From positions 148,221-212,220 of the forward strand of contig NZ_BBWR01000005.1 in NCBI RefSeq assembly GCF_001463905.1: 64,000 nucleotides of DNA, in the 5' to 3' direction. Positions 29,954-37,869 of this stretch are shown here, in pieces (position 1 is the first letter of the stretch; each line of letters opens with the position of its first letter). A program made the position numbers and the translations under genes. The notes beneath the pieces are model-generated. The model was not told the origin of the DNA, did no database searches, and saw only the letters and a list, made by a program, of their open reading frames with translations. The stretch is from Aureimonas frigidaquae. Its GTDB lineage: Bacteria > Pseudomonadota > Alphaproteobacteria > Rhizobiales > Rhizobiaceae.

Positions 29954-30937
29954 ATGGTCGCACGCACTCTTGTACTTGCAACGGCGCTTGCCCTGACGGG
30001 CACTGTGGCCATGCCCGCCATGGCGCAATCGGATTATCCGCAGCGGCCGATCCAGATGATCGTGCCCTGGGGCGCGGGTGGCGGCACGGATGCGGTGGGG
30101 CGCATCGTCGCCACGCTGCTGCAGCAGGAGCTCGGCGTTCCGGTCAACGTGGTCAACCGGACGGGCGGATCGGGGGTCGTCGGACACAGTGCCATCGCCA
30201 ATGCGCGGCCGGACGGTTACACGATCGGCATCATGACGATCGAGATCGACATGATGCACTGGATGGGCCTGACCGACCTGACCTATGAGAATTTCGACGT
30301 CCTGGCCATGATGAACGCCGATCCGGCCGGGCTGATGGTCTCGGCCGATTCCCCGCACCAGACGGCCGAGGCGCTTCTGAAGGCCATTCGCGAGCAGCCG
30401 GCGGGGACCTTCAAGGCGTCCGGCACCGGGCAGGGCGGCATCTGGCACCTCGGACTGGCCGGCTGGCTCATGTCGCACGATCTGGCGCCCAATCACGTCA
30501 CGTTCGTTCCAAGCCAGGGCGCCGCATCCGGCATCACCGACATGGTGGCGGGCGGGGTGGACCTGATCCCGTCCTCGCTGGCGGAAGGGCGCTCGATGAT
30601 CGATGCGGGCCGTGTGAAGGCGCTGGGCACCATGTCGGCCGAGCGGCAGGAACTCTTCCCCGACGTTCCGACCATCCAGGAATCCATCGGCTCCGACTGG
30701 ACCCTGTCCGTCTGGCGCACCGTCGCGGCGCCCAAGGGCCTGCCGGACGACGTGAAGGTGCGGCTCGAGACAGCCCTCAAGGCCGTCTATGATTCCGAAG
30801 ATTACCGAAGCTTCATGGCCGACCGCGGCTTCGGCATGCGCTGGGCCGATGGGCAGGAAGCCACCGCCATTGTGGCCGCGGACGATGCCACGCTCGGCGC
30901 CGTCATGAAGGAAGCCGGGCTGGCGCAGCAGCAATAG
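29954..30937 (+). CDS. tctC: Tripartite tricarboxylate transporter substrate-binding protein
   Basis: 327-aa periplasmic receptor of the TctC/Bug family. The signal peptide ends near AMPAMAQ (residue 25). Family motifs are YPQRPIQMIVPWGAGGGTDA and NRTGGSGVVGHSAIANARPDGYTI, cut here to their usual start (RPIQMIVPWGAGG) and loop (GGSGVVGH). GGGAGG precedes ATG 29954. The ligand may be a di- or tricarboxylate or another organic acid. Confidence 0.93.
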   Translation: MVARTLVLATALALTGTVAMPAMAQSDYPQRPIQMIVPWGAGGGTDAVGRIVATLLQQELGVPVNVVNRTGGSGVVGHSAIANARPDGYTIGIMTIEIDMMHWMGLTDLTYENFDVLAMMNADPAGLMVSADSPHQTAEALLKAIREQPAGTFKASGTGQGGIWHLGLAGWLMSHDLAPNHVTFVPSQGAASGITDMVAGGVDLIPSSLAEGRSMIDAGRVKALGTMSAERQELFPDVPTIQESIGSDWTLSVWRTVAAPKGLPDDVKVRLETALKAVYDSEDYRSFMADRGFGMRWADGQEATAIVAADDATLGAVMKEAGLAQQQ

Positions 30938-30959
30938 GCACGCGGGCCAAGCGCCCATG

Positions 30960-30991
30960 GTCCGGCCGGCCGCTCGAAGCGCCGGCCGGAC
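30960..30991 (+). other. Strong hairpin between tctC and tctB
   Basis: A perfect 11-bp inverted repeat (GTCCGGCCGGC and GCCGGCCGGAC) with a ten-base loop follows the tctC stop by 22 bases; no T-run follows. It probably stabilises the receptor mRNA relative to the membrane-subunit mRNA. Confidence 0.7.
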
Positions 30992-31027
30992 ATCGCGTCC
31001 ATTCCTCATAGAGGCGAGCCTCTCCCG

Positions 31028-31504
31028 ATGATCAAGCTCAGCGAGTTCCACCTCGGCCTGTTGACGGCCGTCCTGGCCGCTTTCCTCGTCTACGCCTCCC
31101 GCAGCTTCGGGCCGATCCCCGGACAGGATTACGGGGCGGGCACCATGCCGCGCCTGATCGGCTGGTGCGGCGTCGCGCTGGGCGTCTACATGATGCTGGC
31201 CAGCCTGCGCAGCCTGCCGGGCGCGCTGCGCCCGCATCTTGCGGAATGGACGGGCTCGCGCCGCAGCATCGCCTCGGCCCTGGCGGTGCTGGGCGTCATC
31301 CTTTTCTACATCCTGTTTTCCGAACAGTTGGGCTTCATCCCGACCTCGGTCCTGTCGCTGACGGGTTTGATGCTGGCCCTCGGCACCCGGCCGCTCGCGG
31401 CGATCGCCGTTGCCGTCACCGCCACGCTGGCGGTCTACTATACCTTCTCCAAGCTTCTCCTGGTGCCGCTGCCGCTCAGCCCGTACCTGACCTTCCTGGG
31501 GTAA
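31028..31504 (+). CDS. tctB: Tripartite tricarboxylate transporter small membrane subunit
   Basis: 158 aa with four hydrophobic segments, as expected for TctB (DUF1468). Typical parts are GPIPGQDYGAGTMPRLIGW after the first helix and SEQLGFIPTSVLSLTGLMLA between helices 2 and 3. It lies between tctC and tctA; the stop is only seven bases before tctA. It is necessary for transport in related systems, though its exact role is unclear. Confidence 0.9.
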   Translation: MIKLSEFHLGLLTAVLAAFLVYASRSFGPIPGQDYGAGTMPRLIGWCGVALGVYMMLASLRSLPGALRPHLAEWTGSRRSIASALAVLGVILFYILFSEQLGFIPTSVLSLTGLMLALGTRPLAAIAVAVTATLAVYYTFSKLLLVPLPLSPYLTFLG

Positions 31505-31511
31505 AGCTCAT

Positions 31512-33008
31512 ATGTTCGCGATCCTGGAACAAGCGGCAGGCCTGGTCTTCGACCCCTATGTGCTGCTGGTCATCCTCCTGTCCGCCATCTTCGGCATGTT
31601 CGTCGGCGCCATTCCGGGCCTGACGGCGACCATGGCGACGGCACTGCTCGTGCCGATCACCTTCTTCATGGAGCCGGTTCCGGCCATCGCGGCCATCGTC
31701 ACCGCCACCGCCATGGCCATCTTTGCGGGGGATATCCCGGCGGCGCTCCTGCGCATGCCGGGCACGCCTGCCAATGCCGCCTATGTGGAGGACGCCTACC
31801 GCATGACGACGAGCGGACGGGGCGACGAGGCGCTCGGCGCAGCGCTCGTCTTCTCGGCCATCGGTGGGCTCTTCGGCTCGATCGTCCTCATGACGTTGTC
31901 GCCCGCGCTGGCGGAGGTCGCGCTGCGCTTCAGTTCGGAAGAGTATTTCTTCCTGGTCCTTCTGGGCCTGTCCTGCGCCGTCTTCGTTTCGCCCGGCTCG
32001 CCGACGCGCGGGCTGATCTCGCTCCTGATCGGCCTGTTCCTCGCCACCATCGGCATCGACAATCCGGCAGGTCAGCCGCGTTTCTCCTTCGGCAATGTGG
32101 AGTTGATGGCGGGTATCCAGTTCATCCCCGCCATGATCGGCCTCTTCGCCGTGTCGGAGGTTCTGCGCACCGTCACGGCGACGACGCCGCGCGGCCCCGT
32201 CGCGCGGGTCGAGGGGACGGGCATCTTCCGGAGCCAGTGGAAGAACCTGAAGCAATACCCCGTGCAATGCGGCCGCGGCTGCGTCACCGGCACGGCCATC
32301 GGCATCCTGCCCGGGGCCGGGGCGGACATCGCCGCCTGGATTTCCTATGCCATTTCCAAGCGCTTCTCCCGCATGAAGGAGCGTTACGGGCGCGGGCATG
32401 TGGAAGGGCTCGTGGAAGCGGGCGCCGCCAACAACTCGTCGGTCAGCGGCGCCTGGATTCCGGCGCTCGTCTTCGGCATTCCGGGCGATTCCATCACCGC
32501 CATCGTGATCGGCGTTCTGTATGTGAAGGGCATCAATCCGGGTCCGGCGATCTTCATCAACGATCCCGCGTCGATCTATGCGATCTTCATGACCTTCATC
32601 CTGGCCAATATCATCATGCTGCCGCTGGGCTGGCTGGCCATTCGCGGCGCACGGCCGATCCTGTCCATCCCGCCGGCCATGCTGATGCCGATCATCCTGA
32701 TCTTCTGCATCGTCGGCGCCTTTGCCATCAACAACTCGCTCGCCGGCGTCGTCATGATGTTCTGCTTCGGGCTTCTCGGCTTCTTCATGGAAGAGAACGA
32801 CATTCCGATCGCCCCGGCGATCCTGGGCCTCGTCCTCGGGCCCATGCTGGAGCAGAACTTCATCTCCTCCATCATAAAGGCGGATGGCAACCCGCTGATG
32901 CTCTTCGAGCGTCCCATTGCCGGCGCGCTCGGTGTCTTCACGATTCTCGTGTGGCTGCTGCCGCTCGCCATGATGCTCCTGCGCAAGCGCCGGCATCAGC
33001 CTGCGTAA
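31512..33008 (+). CDS. tctA: Tripartite tricarboxylate transporter large membrane subunit
   Basis: 498 aa with about 11-12 membrane helices. The family signatures are visible: FVGAIPGLTATMATALLVPI near the N-terminus and GILPGAGADIAAWISYAISK in the middle, with GAANNSSVSGAWIPALVFGI after it. It is the ion-coupled channel of the transporter. It ends five bases before the convergent ptsH stop. Confidence 0.95.
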   Translation: MFAILEQAAGLVFDPYVLLVILLSAIFGMFVGAIPGLTATMATALLVPITFFMEPVPAIAAIVTATAMAIFAGDIPAALLRMPGTPANAAYVEDAYRMTTSGRGDEALGAALVFSAIGGLFGSIVLMTLSPALAEVALRFSSEEYFFLVLLGLSCAVFVSPGSPTRGLISLLIGLFLATIGIDNPAGQPRFSFGNVELMAGIQFIPAMIGLFAVSEVLRTVTATTPRGPVARVEGTGIFRSQWKNLKQYPVQCGRGCVTGTAIGILPGAGADIAAWISYAISKRFSRMKERYGRGHVEGLVEAGAANNSSVSGAWIPALVFGIPGDSITAIVIGVLYVKGINPGPAIFINDPASIYAIFMTFILANIIMLPLGWLAIRGARPILSIPPAMLMPIILIFCIVGAFAINNSLAGVVMMFCFGLLGFFMEENDIPIAPAILGLVLGPMLEQNFISSIIKADGNPLMLFERPIAGALGVFTILVWLLPLAMMLLRKRRHQPA

Positions 33009-33012
33009 TGCG

Positions 33013-33309
33013 TCAGCACTCCTCTCCGAAGCGATCGGCGACAAGGGCGGCGATCGCCTCGAGTGCCTCCTGCGCATCGGGGCCGACGGCCGACACCTCG
33101 ATCGAACTGCCCTGGCTTGCGGCCAGCATCATCAGGCCCATGATGGAGCGTCCGCCGACCGTATAGCCATCACGCGAGATGGTCAGCTCCGCGTCGAACC
33201 CCTCGGCCGTCTGGACGAACTTGGCAGAGGCGCGGGCGTGCAGGCCGCGGCGGTTCAGGATGGGGAGGGTCCGCGACAGGCGGTGCTCGGTCGTGTCCTG
33301 CATGGTCAT
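33013..33309 (-). CDS. ptsH: HPr phosphocarrier of the PTS-Ntr branch
   Basis: 98 aa. The phosphorylated His24 is in RRGLHARASAKF, and the regulatory Ser55, 31 residues later, is in GGRSIMGLMML as in classical HPr, so it can be phosphorylated by HprK. No sugar-transporting EII is encoded in the window, which fits a regulatory phosphorelay. The start overlaps the stop of the EIIA gene by four bases (ATGA). Confidence 0.95.
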   Translation of the reverse strand: MTMQDTTEHRLSRTLPILNRRGLHARASAKFVQTAEGFDAELTISRDGYTVGGRSIMGLMMLAASQGSSIEVSAVGPDAQEALEAIAALVADRFGEEC

Positions 33310-33707
33310 TTCCCGGCCAGGATGCGGCTGGCGACGGCGATGTATTTGCGCCCGGCCTCCTGGGCCTCTACCAGCGCGACATCCATGGGCCGCGTTTCGC
33401 GCACCCGGGCGAGCTTGATCAGCATGGGCAGGTTGACGCCGGCCAGGACATCCACGTTGCCTTCGTCCATCACCGAGATGGCGAGGTTCGACGGCGTGCC
33501 GCCGAACATATCCGTCAGGATGATGACGCCATCGCCCTTTTCTGCGGCGCGGACGGCGGCGACGATATCCTCGCGGCGCTGTTCCATATCGTCCTCCGGG
33601 CCGATCGACACGGTTTCGAACGCTTCCTGCGGCCCGACGACATGCTCGACGGCGGACTTGAACTCCCGCGCGAGTTGGCCGTGGGTTACGAGCACCAGTC
33701 CGATCAT
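33306..33707 (-). CDS. manX: Mannose-type PTS EIIA domain protein
   Basis: 133 aa, a stand-alone EIIA of the mannose family. The phospho-acceptor is His9 (GLVLVTHGQLAREF), and the conserved TDMFGGTPSNLA is present. In alphaproteobacteria such a protein works with HPr and EIIA-Ntr in regulation and not in sugar transport. It is coupled to ptsH by a four-base overlap. The 194 bases upstream contain no gene; a short stem (GTGGCCG/GGCCGCAC type) that may end hprK transcription is the only structure seen there. Confidence 0.92.
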   Translation of the reverse strand: MIGLVLVTHGQLAREFKSAVEHVVGPQEAFETVSIGPEDDMEQRREDIVAAVRAAEKGDGVIILTDMFGGTPSNLAISVMDEGNVDVLAGVNLPMLIKLARVRETRPMDVALVEAQEAGRKYIAVASRILAGK

Positions 33708-33901
33708 GCTTGCGATATGCTCCAGCTTGCTGCCGAATTGGGCGGCAGCGGCGGATTGTGCGCCTGCTTAGAAACTGCTGCAAGATGCCCATGCGGGTGA
33801 AGTGGAATTATTCGAGAATACAACGCAAAAGTGAGCCGGTGCGGCCTTTCGGCCACTTATAGCCGGCAATACGTCATTATGCTGCGTTGCAATGTAAATC
33901 G

Positions 33902-34333
33902 TCAGCCTGCCGTCAAAATGGTCAGCACAACCTCTGCGCTCAGGCTGGCCTGGCGGGCGGGAAGATGCAGCTGGCGCACCGAAACGCCGTGCAGGGTCAG
34001 GGCTGGCGCGTCCGGCATGCGGGGCGGGTCGTCGCTCAAGGAAACGGCCAGGACCACCGGGGCCTCTGGCGCGTGCGGCATGCGCAGAATGCCGACCCCG
34101 GATATCTCCATCAACCCGGCCAGGCTGTCCGGCGCGCGGCCGATAAGCCGCCCCGCCTGCGCGGACAGGAGGACCTGGTCGTCGGCGACGAGCGTGGCAT
34201 CGTGCCCCTCCCGGCGCGCCAGCCGCAGGAGACACAGGCCGAGGGCCGACTTGCCGGACCGTGCCGGACCCAGGATCAGGATTCCCGCGCCATCGATGGC
34301 GATGAGCCCACCATGCTGGTTGGCCCCGGTCAC
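33902..34333 (-). CDS. hprK: Short HPr kinase/phosphorylase
   Basis: 143 aa, about half the length of the Gram-positive enzyme. Only the C-terminal catalytic domain is present, as is normal in alphaproteobacteria. It has the P-loop GPARSGKS and the ADDQVLL segment. It should phosphorylate Ser55 of HPr. The start overlaps the chvG stop by four bases, so sensor kinase and HprK are translated together, joining the ChvG/ChvI and PTS pathways. Confidence 0.93.
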   Translation of the reverse strand: MTGANQHGGLIAIDGAGILILGPARSGKSALGLCLLRLARREGHDATLVADDQVLLSAQAGRLIGRAPDSLAGLMEISGVGILRMPHAPEAPVVLAVSLSDDPPRMPDAPALTLHGVSVRQLHLPARQASLSAEVVLTILTAG

Positions 34334-36135
34334 GCCGCAGCCGGAAGGGTCATGGTGAAGCGCGCGCCGGTGATGCGGGCGGGGGACTTCGGATCGCGGA
34401 TATTCTCGGCGGTCAGCGTGCCGGCATGGGCTTCCACGATCTGCCGGCTGATCGAAAGGCCGAGCCCGGAATTCTGGCCGAAGGCTTCGCCGGCCGGACG
34501 GTCGGTGTAGAAGCGCTCGAAGATCCGGTCGATCTTCTCGGCCTGGATGCCCGGCCCGTTGTCCTCCACCGTCAGGACGACACGGTTGCGGCTCCGGCGC
34601 AGCCGGACATGCACCTTGCCGCCCTCGTCCGGCACGAAGGAGCGTGCATTGTCGATGAGGTTCGTCAGGACCTGGCTCAGCCGCAGATCGTGCCCGGCGA
34701 CGGCGAAGCCCTTGAGCCCCGCCGGCGGCGGCTCGACGGCAAGGTCGATGGCAACGATACGGCCATCGCGGCTGTGCGAGCGCGCACCTTCGACGACCGA
34801 TCCGGCCAGCCGGTCCATATGGACGATGTCGGACAGTTCGCGCGCCAGTTCCGCATCCAGACGAGAGGCGTCGGAAATGTCGGTGATCAACCGGTCCAGC
34901 CGCTTCACATCGTGCTGGATCACCGCCAGCAGGCGTTGCCGGGAGTCTTCGCTGCGGGCGAGCGGAAGCGTCTCCACCGCGCTGCGCAGCGAGGTGAGGG
35001 GGTTCTTCAGCTCATGGCTGACATCCGCGGCAAAGGATTCGATGGCATCCATGCGAGCATAAAGCGCGTTGGTCATATCGCGCAGGGCGGTGGCAAGATG
35101 GCCGACCTCGTCGGCCCGGTCGCCGAAATCGGGGATCTCCTCGCGGGCATTGACTGAGCGGCGCACGCGGATGGCCGCGGCGGACAGGCGGCGCAGCGGC
35201 GTGGCGATGGTGGAGGCCAGGAAGATCGACAGAAACACCGTGACGAGCGCGGCCACCGCGAAGGTCCGCACGATGGCCATGCGCTCCGCTTGCACGATCT
35301 TGTCGATATCTCCGCCCTGCGTGGACAAAAGGAGCACGCCCAGGACCGCCCGGAAGCGCTGGATCGGCACGGCGACGGAAACGATCAACTCGCCATTCTC
35401 GGTGGAGCGCACGACCGTGGATGGGCCGCCCGTCAGGGCGCTCATCACTTCTGGATAGGTGCTGCCAGAGCCGCCCGGAGTCTCGCGGTAGACGGGCAGG
35501 CTGGAGTTGCGGAACAGGCGGCCAACCTCGTCGCCCAGCCATTCGCCGAAGTTGCGCTCCGCCGGCTCTACCGGCGGCAGATTGTAGCGCAGGATCTGTC
35601 CGCGCGAATACAGATGGCGCGAATCGAGGATCAAATTGGCGTCCCGGTCGTAGATGCGGGCGCGGGTGCGTGTGGGGGAAATGAGGCGGCGCAGGAGCGG
35701 TGCCACCCGCTCGGGATTGATCGGGAAATCCAGGCTGTCGGACAGGTCCATGCCGGGTTGCAGCGTGGAGCCGGCCTGCAACTCCAGAAGCCGCTCCGGG
35801 TCGAGCGATATGGAGTTGGTTTCCACCGTCGCAGAGGACGCGATGGCGCTGGCGATGATCTCGCCCTGTGTCAAAAGGCTTTCGACACGCGCGTCGATCA
35901 GGCCGGCCCGGAACTGGTTCAGGTACAGAATGCCCGAGACCAGCACCAAAAGCGCCACGAGGTTCAGGAAGATGATGCGGCGCGTGAGCGAGGAAAAGAT
36001 CGTGTGGCCCAGCACCCAGCGCAGGCGCAGGAGGCCGCGGCGAACCAGCGGGACGCGCCGCCAGCGCGCCCTGCGCCAGTGTGCCCGGCGTGCGGGGCGT
36101 CGCGTATCCTCTCGCGTGTCGGTGGTCGAAGCCAA
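34330..36135 (-). CDS. chvG: Sensor histidine kinase ChvG (ExoS/BvrS)
   Basis: 601 aa. A basic N-terminal tail of about 40 residues precedes a first membrane helix (IIFLNLVALLVLVSGILYL). A periplasmic domain of about 200 residues follows, then a second helix (VAALVTVFLSIFLASTIATP), a HAMP domain, the H box SHELKNPLTSLRSAVETL, and the ATPase with LIDNARSF, VEDNGPGI and SGLGLSISRQIVEAH. The family senses acid and envelope stress and is needed for host interaction in Agrobacterium, Sinorhizobium and Brucella. It is transcribed with chvI upstream and hprK downstream. Confidence 0.97.
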   Translation of the reverse strand: MASTTDTREDTRRPARRAHWRRARWRRVPLVRRGLLRLRWVLGHTIFSSLTRRIIFLNLVALLVLVSGILYLNQFRAGLIDARVESLLTQGEIIASAIASSATVETNSISLDPERLLELQAGSTLQPGMDLSDSLDFPINPERVAPLLRRLISPTRTRARIYDRDANLILDSRHLYSRGQILRYNLPPVEPAERNFGEWLGDEVGRLFRNSSLPVYRETPGGSGSTYPEVMSALTGGPSTVVRSTENGELIVSVAVPIQRFRAVLGVLLLSTQGGDIDKIVQAERMAIVRTFAVAALVTVFLSIFLASTIATPLRRLSAAAIRVRRSVNAREEIPDFGDRADEVGHLATALRDMTNALYARMDAIESFAADVSHELKNPLTSLRSAVETLPLARSEDSRQRLLAVIQHDVKRLDRLITDISDASRLDAELARELSDIVHMDRLAGSVVEGARSHSRDGRIVAIDLAVEPPPAGLKGFAVAGHDLRLSQVLTNLIDNARSFVPDEGGKVHVRLRRSRNRVVLTVEDNGPGIQAEKIDRIFERFYTDRPAGEAFGQNSGLGLSISRQIVEAHAGTLTAENIRDPKSPARITGARFTMTLPAAA

Positions 36136-36266
36136 GCGTCAGCCCGTTCCTGCTGCCGCGCTCTGCGGCGGCGCCGCACGCCGTCGCCACGGACGGCCCC
36201 ATGCGGCAAATCTACCTGTGAGCCCCGTGCCTTATCATGGCGGCGAGGGGCGCGCGAGGGCTCGGT

Positions 36267-36968
36267 TCAGATCTCGCGGAAGCGGTAGCCGACGCCGTAC
36301 AGCGTCTCGATCATATCGAAATCGTCGTCGATCGCCTTGAACTTCTTGCGCAGCCGCTTGATGTGGCTGTCGATCGTGCGATCGTCCACATAGACCTGCT
36401 CGTCATAGGCGGCATCCATCAAGGCGTCGCGGCTCTTCACCACGCCCGGGCGCTGCGCAAGCGCATGCAGGATGAGGAATTCGGTCACTGTCAGCGTGAC
36501 GGGCTTGCCCATCCAGGTACAGGTGTGCCGCTCCTGATCCATGACGAGTTGCCCCCGCTCGAGCGAGGATTCCGGCGTGGCGCCCGGCTTGGCGCCCGCT
36601 TCGCGCGGGGCGCCGCGCCGCAGGATGGCGCGCACGCGCTCGACCAGGAGGCGCTGGGAAAAGGGTTTGCGGATGTAATCGTCGGCGCCCATCTTCAGGC
36701 CGAACAATTCATCGATCTCCTCGTCCTTCGACGTCAGGAAGATCACCGGCAGATCGGACTTCTGGCGCAGGCGGCGCAGGAGTTCCATGCCGTCCATGCG
36801 CGGCATCTTGATGTCGAAGATCGCCAGATGCGGGGGGCGCGCCTGCAGGCCCTCCAGCGCGGATGCCCCATCCGTATAGGTCTCCACGCGATAGCCCTCG
36901 CTTTCAAGGGCGATCGAGACGGAGGTCAGGATGTTGCGGTCGTCATCGACCAGGGCAATCGTCGGCAT
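36267..36968 (-). CDS. chvI: Response regulator ChvI (ExoS partner, BvrR)
   Basis: 233 aa, OmpR type. The receiver domain has acidic DDD at residues 8-10, phospho-acceptor Asp52 in [12 protein letters not shown], and Lys in [11 protein letters not shown] winged-helix DNA-binding domain follows ([20 protein letters not shown] and [15 protein letters not shown]). The start [10 protein letters not shown] is chosen from the family; an in-frame extension to 37034 would read through the inverted repeat upstream. No strong ribosome-binding site precedes this ATG. Confidence 0.97.
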   Translation of the reverse strand: MPTIALVDDDRNILTSVSIALESEGYRVETYTDGASALEGLQARPPHLAIFDIKMPRMDGMELLRRLRQKSDLPVIFLTSKDEEIDELFGLKMGADDYIRKPFSQRLLVERVRAILRRGAPREAGAKPGATPESSLERGQLVMDQERHTCTWMGKPVTLTVTEFLILHALAQRPGVVKSRDALMDAAYDEQVYVDDRTIDSHIKRLRKKFKAIDDDFDMIETLYGVGYRFREI

Positions 36969-37007
36969 CGCGTGTTCCGTATTCAGACAAGTTCGCCTGG
37001 CCTGTGT

Positions 37008-37045
37008 GGACGGCAATTGTGGCATTTCTACCACAATTGCCGTCC
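37008..37045. repeat. Perfect 15-bp inverted repeat in the chvI leader
   Basis: The arms GGACGGCAATTGTGG and CCACAATTGCCGTCC surround an eight-base loop. It lies 22 bases after the stop of the flavin-reductase-like gene and 40 bases before the chvI start. No T-run follows on either strand, so a standard terminator is unlikely. It may be an operator or an mRNA structure. Confidence 0.9.
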
Positions 37046-37066
37046 CGCGGCCAGAGCGGGCCGGTG

Positions 37067-37540
37067 CTAGAGGTCCAGCTTCTCGTTGTGGCTGACATCC
37101 GGCCGGTCCTTGCCGCCCAGATAGGCGCGGGCGAATTCATAGGCCTGGCGGACCTTGCTCGTGTTCACATCCCAGATCTCGGCCTGCGTCGGCTCGATTG
37201 CCAGCACGGCGACGCCTGGGCCGTCCTTGCCCTGCGGCATCCAGGCCTCGGCCTCCGCATCCCAGGCATCGTCGATCAGCGCCTTGTCGGTCGATACGCG
37301 GGCGCGCCCGGACACGGAGACGTACTCGCCATGCCGGGTGAAGGACAAGGCAACCCGATCGTCGGCCTCGATCTCGTCGACCTTGTGGGAATCGAGATCG
37401 GTGATGAAGAGGAGAAGGTCGCGGGCGCTGGAGAGTTTCAGCGCCATCGGGCGTGCCCGCAATTCCTGGCCGTCCCGCGTCACGACCATCGCCGTGTCGA
37501 ACTTCTCGATCATATCCCAGAATTGCGTCGTATCCGTCAT
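37067..37540 (-). CDS. Pyridoxamine 5'-phosphate oxidase-like FMN-binding protein
   Basis: 157 aa with the split-barrel fold of PNPOx-like or general-stress-protein-26 type: [50 protein letters not shown] and an acidic middle ([12 protein letters not shown]). The last is typical of the GSP26 group, which binds flavins and responds to stress. It is on the same strand as chvI and could be cotranscribed with it. The start ATG 37540 is preceded by GGAGC. The reaction is not known. Confidence 0.85.
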   Translation of the reverse strand: MTDTTQFWDMIEKFDTAMVVTRDGQELRARPMALKLSSARDLLLFITDLDSHKVDEIEADDRVALSFTRHGEYVSVSGRARVSTDKALIDDAWDAEAEAWMPQGKDGPGVAVLAIEPTQAEIWDVNTSKVRQAYEFARAYLGGKDRPDVSHNEKLDL

Positions 37541-37698
37541 GTCAAAGCTCCGTTTCAGCACCGGTTCAGAACCCCGTCCGATGGGGTGATCCCTCTCGAC
37601 AACGCATGAGCGGCCGGAAAGTGCCTCAAGGGCGGGCATCCTGCCCGCGGGCCCTGCTCAAACAACGAACAGGCCCAAAAACTGAATTTGCGCAGTGT

Positions 37699-37742
37699 AA
37701 AACGATTGAAAATCCGAAGACATCTTTTAAACCGATTGAAAT
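37699..37742 (+). promoter_or_regulatory. Two LacI-type operator cores upstream of pckA
   Basis: AAACGATT (37700-37707) and AACCGATT (37730-37737) both fit AAnCGnTT, the usual core of LacI/GalR operators, and are 30 bp (three turns) apart within the near-repeat TAAAnCGATTGAAA. An AAATACTT/AAGTATTT inverted repeat follows (37739-37762). In Sinorhizobium, pckA is controlled by the LacI-family regulator PckR. The rest of the 329-base gap 37541-37869 holds a GCGGGC/GCCCGC hairpin (37632-37648) and nothing that looks coding. Confidence 0.5.
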
Positions 37743-37869
37743 ACTTTTGGGCGTAAGTATTTTGGCGGTTCGGACTTGCTGTCAGGTTCGGTTCCACGTA
37801 TTGCCCGGAAGACAGGTGGGGTGGCAACGCGCTCCGCCGCCGACGGCTTGACCAGTGGAGCAATTGACG

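Noticed and set aside
33902..34333. Short HprK as a truncated gene
   Set aside because: Alphaproteobacterial HprK proteins normally consist only of the C-terminal catalytic domain; start and stop contexts are intact.
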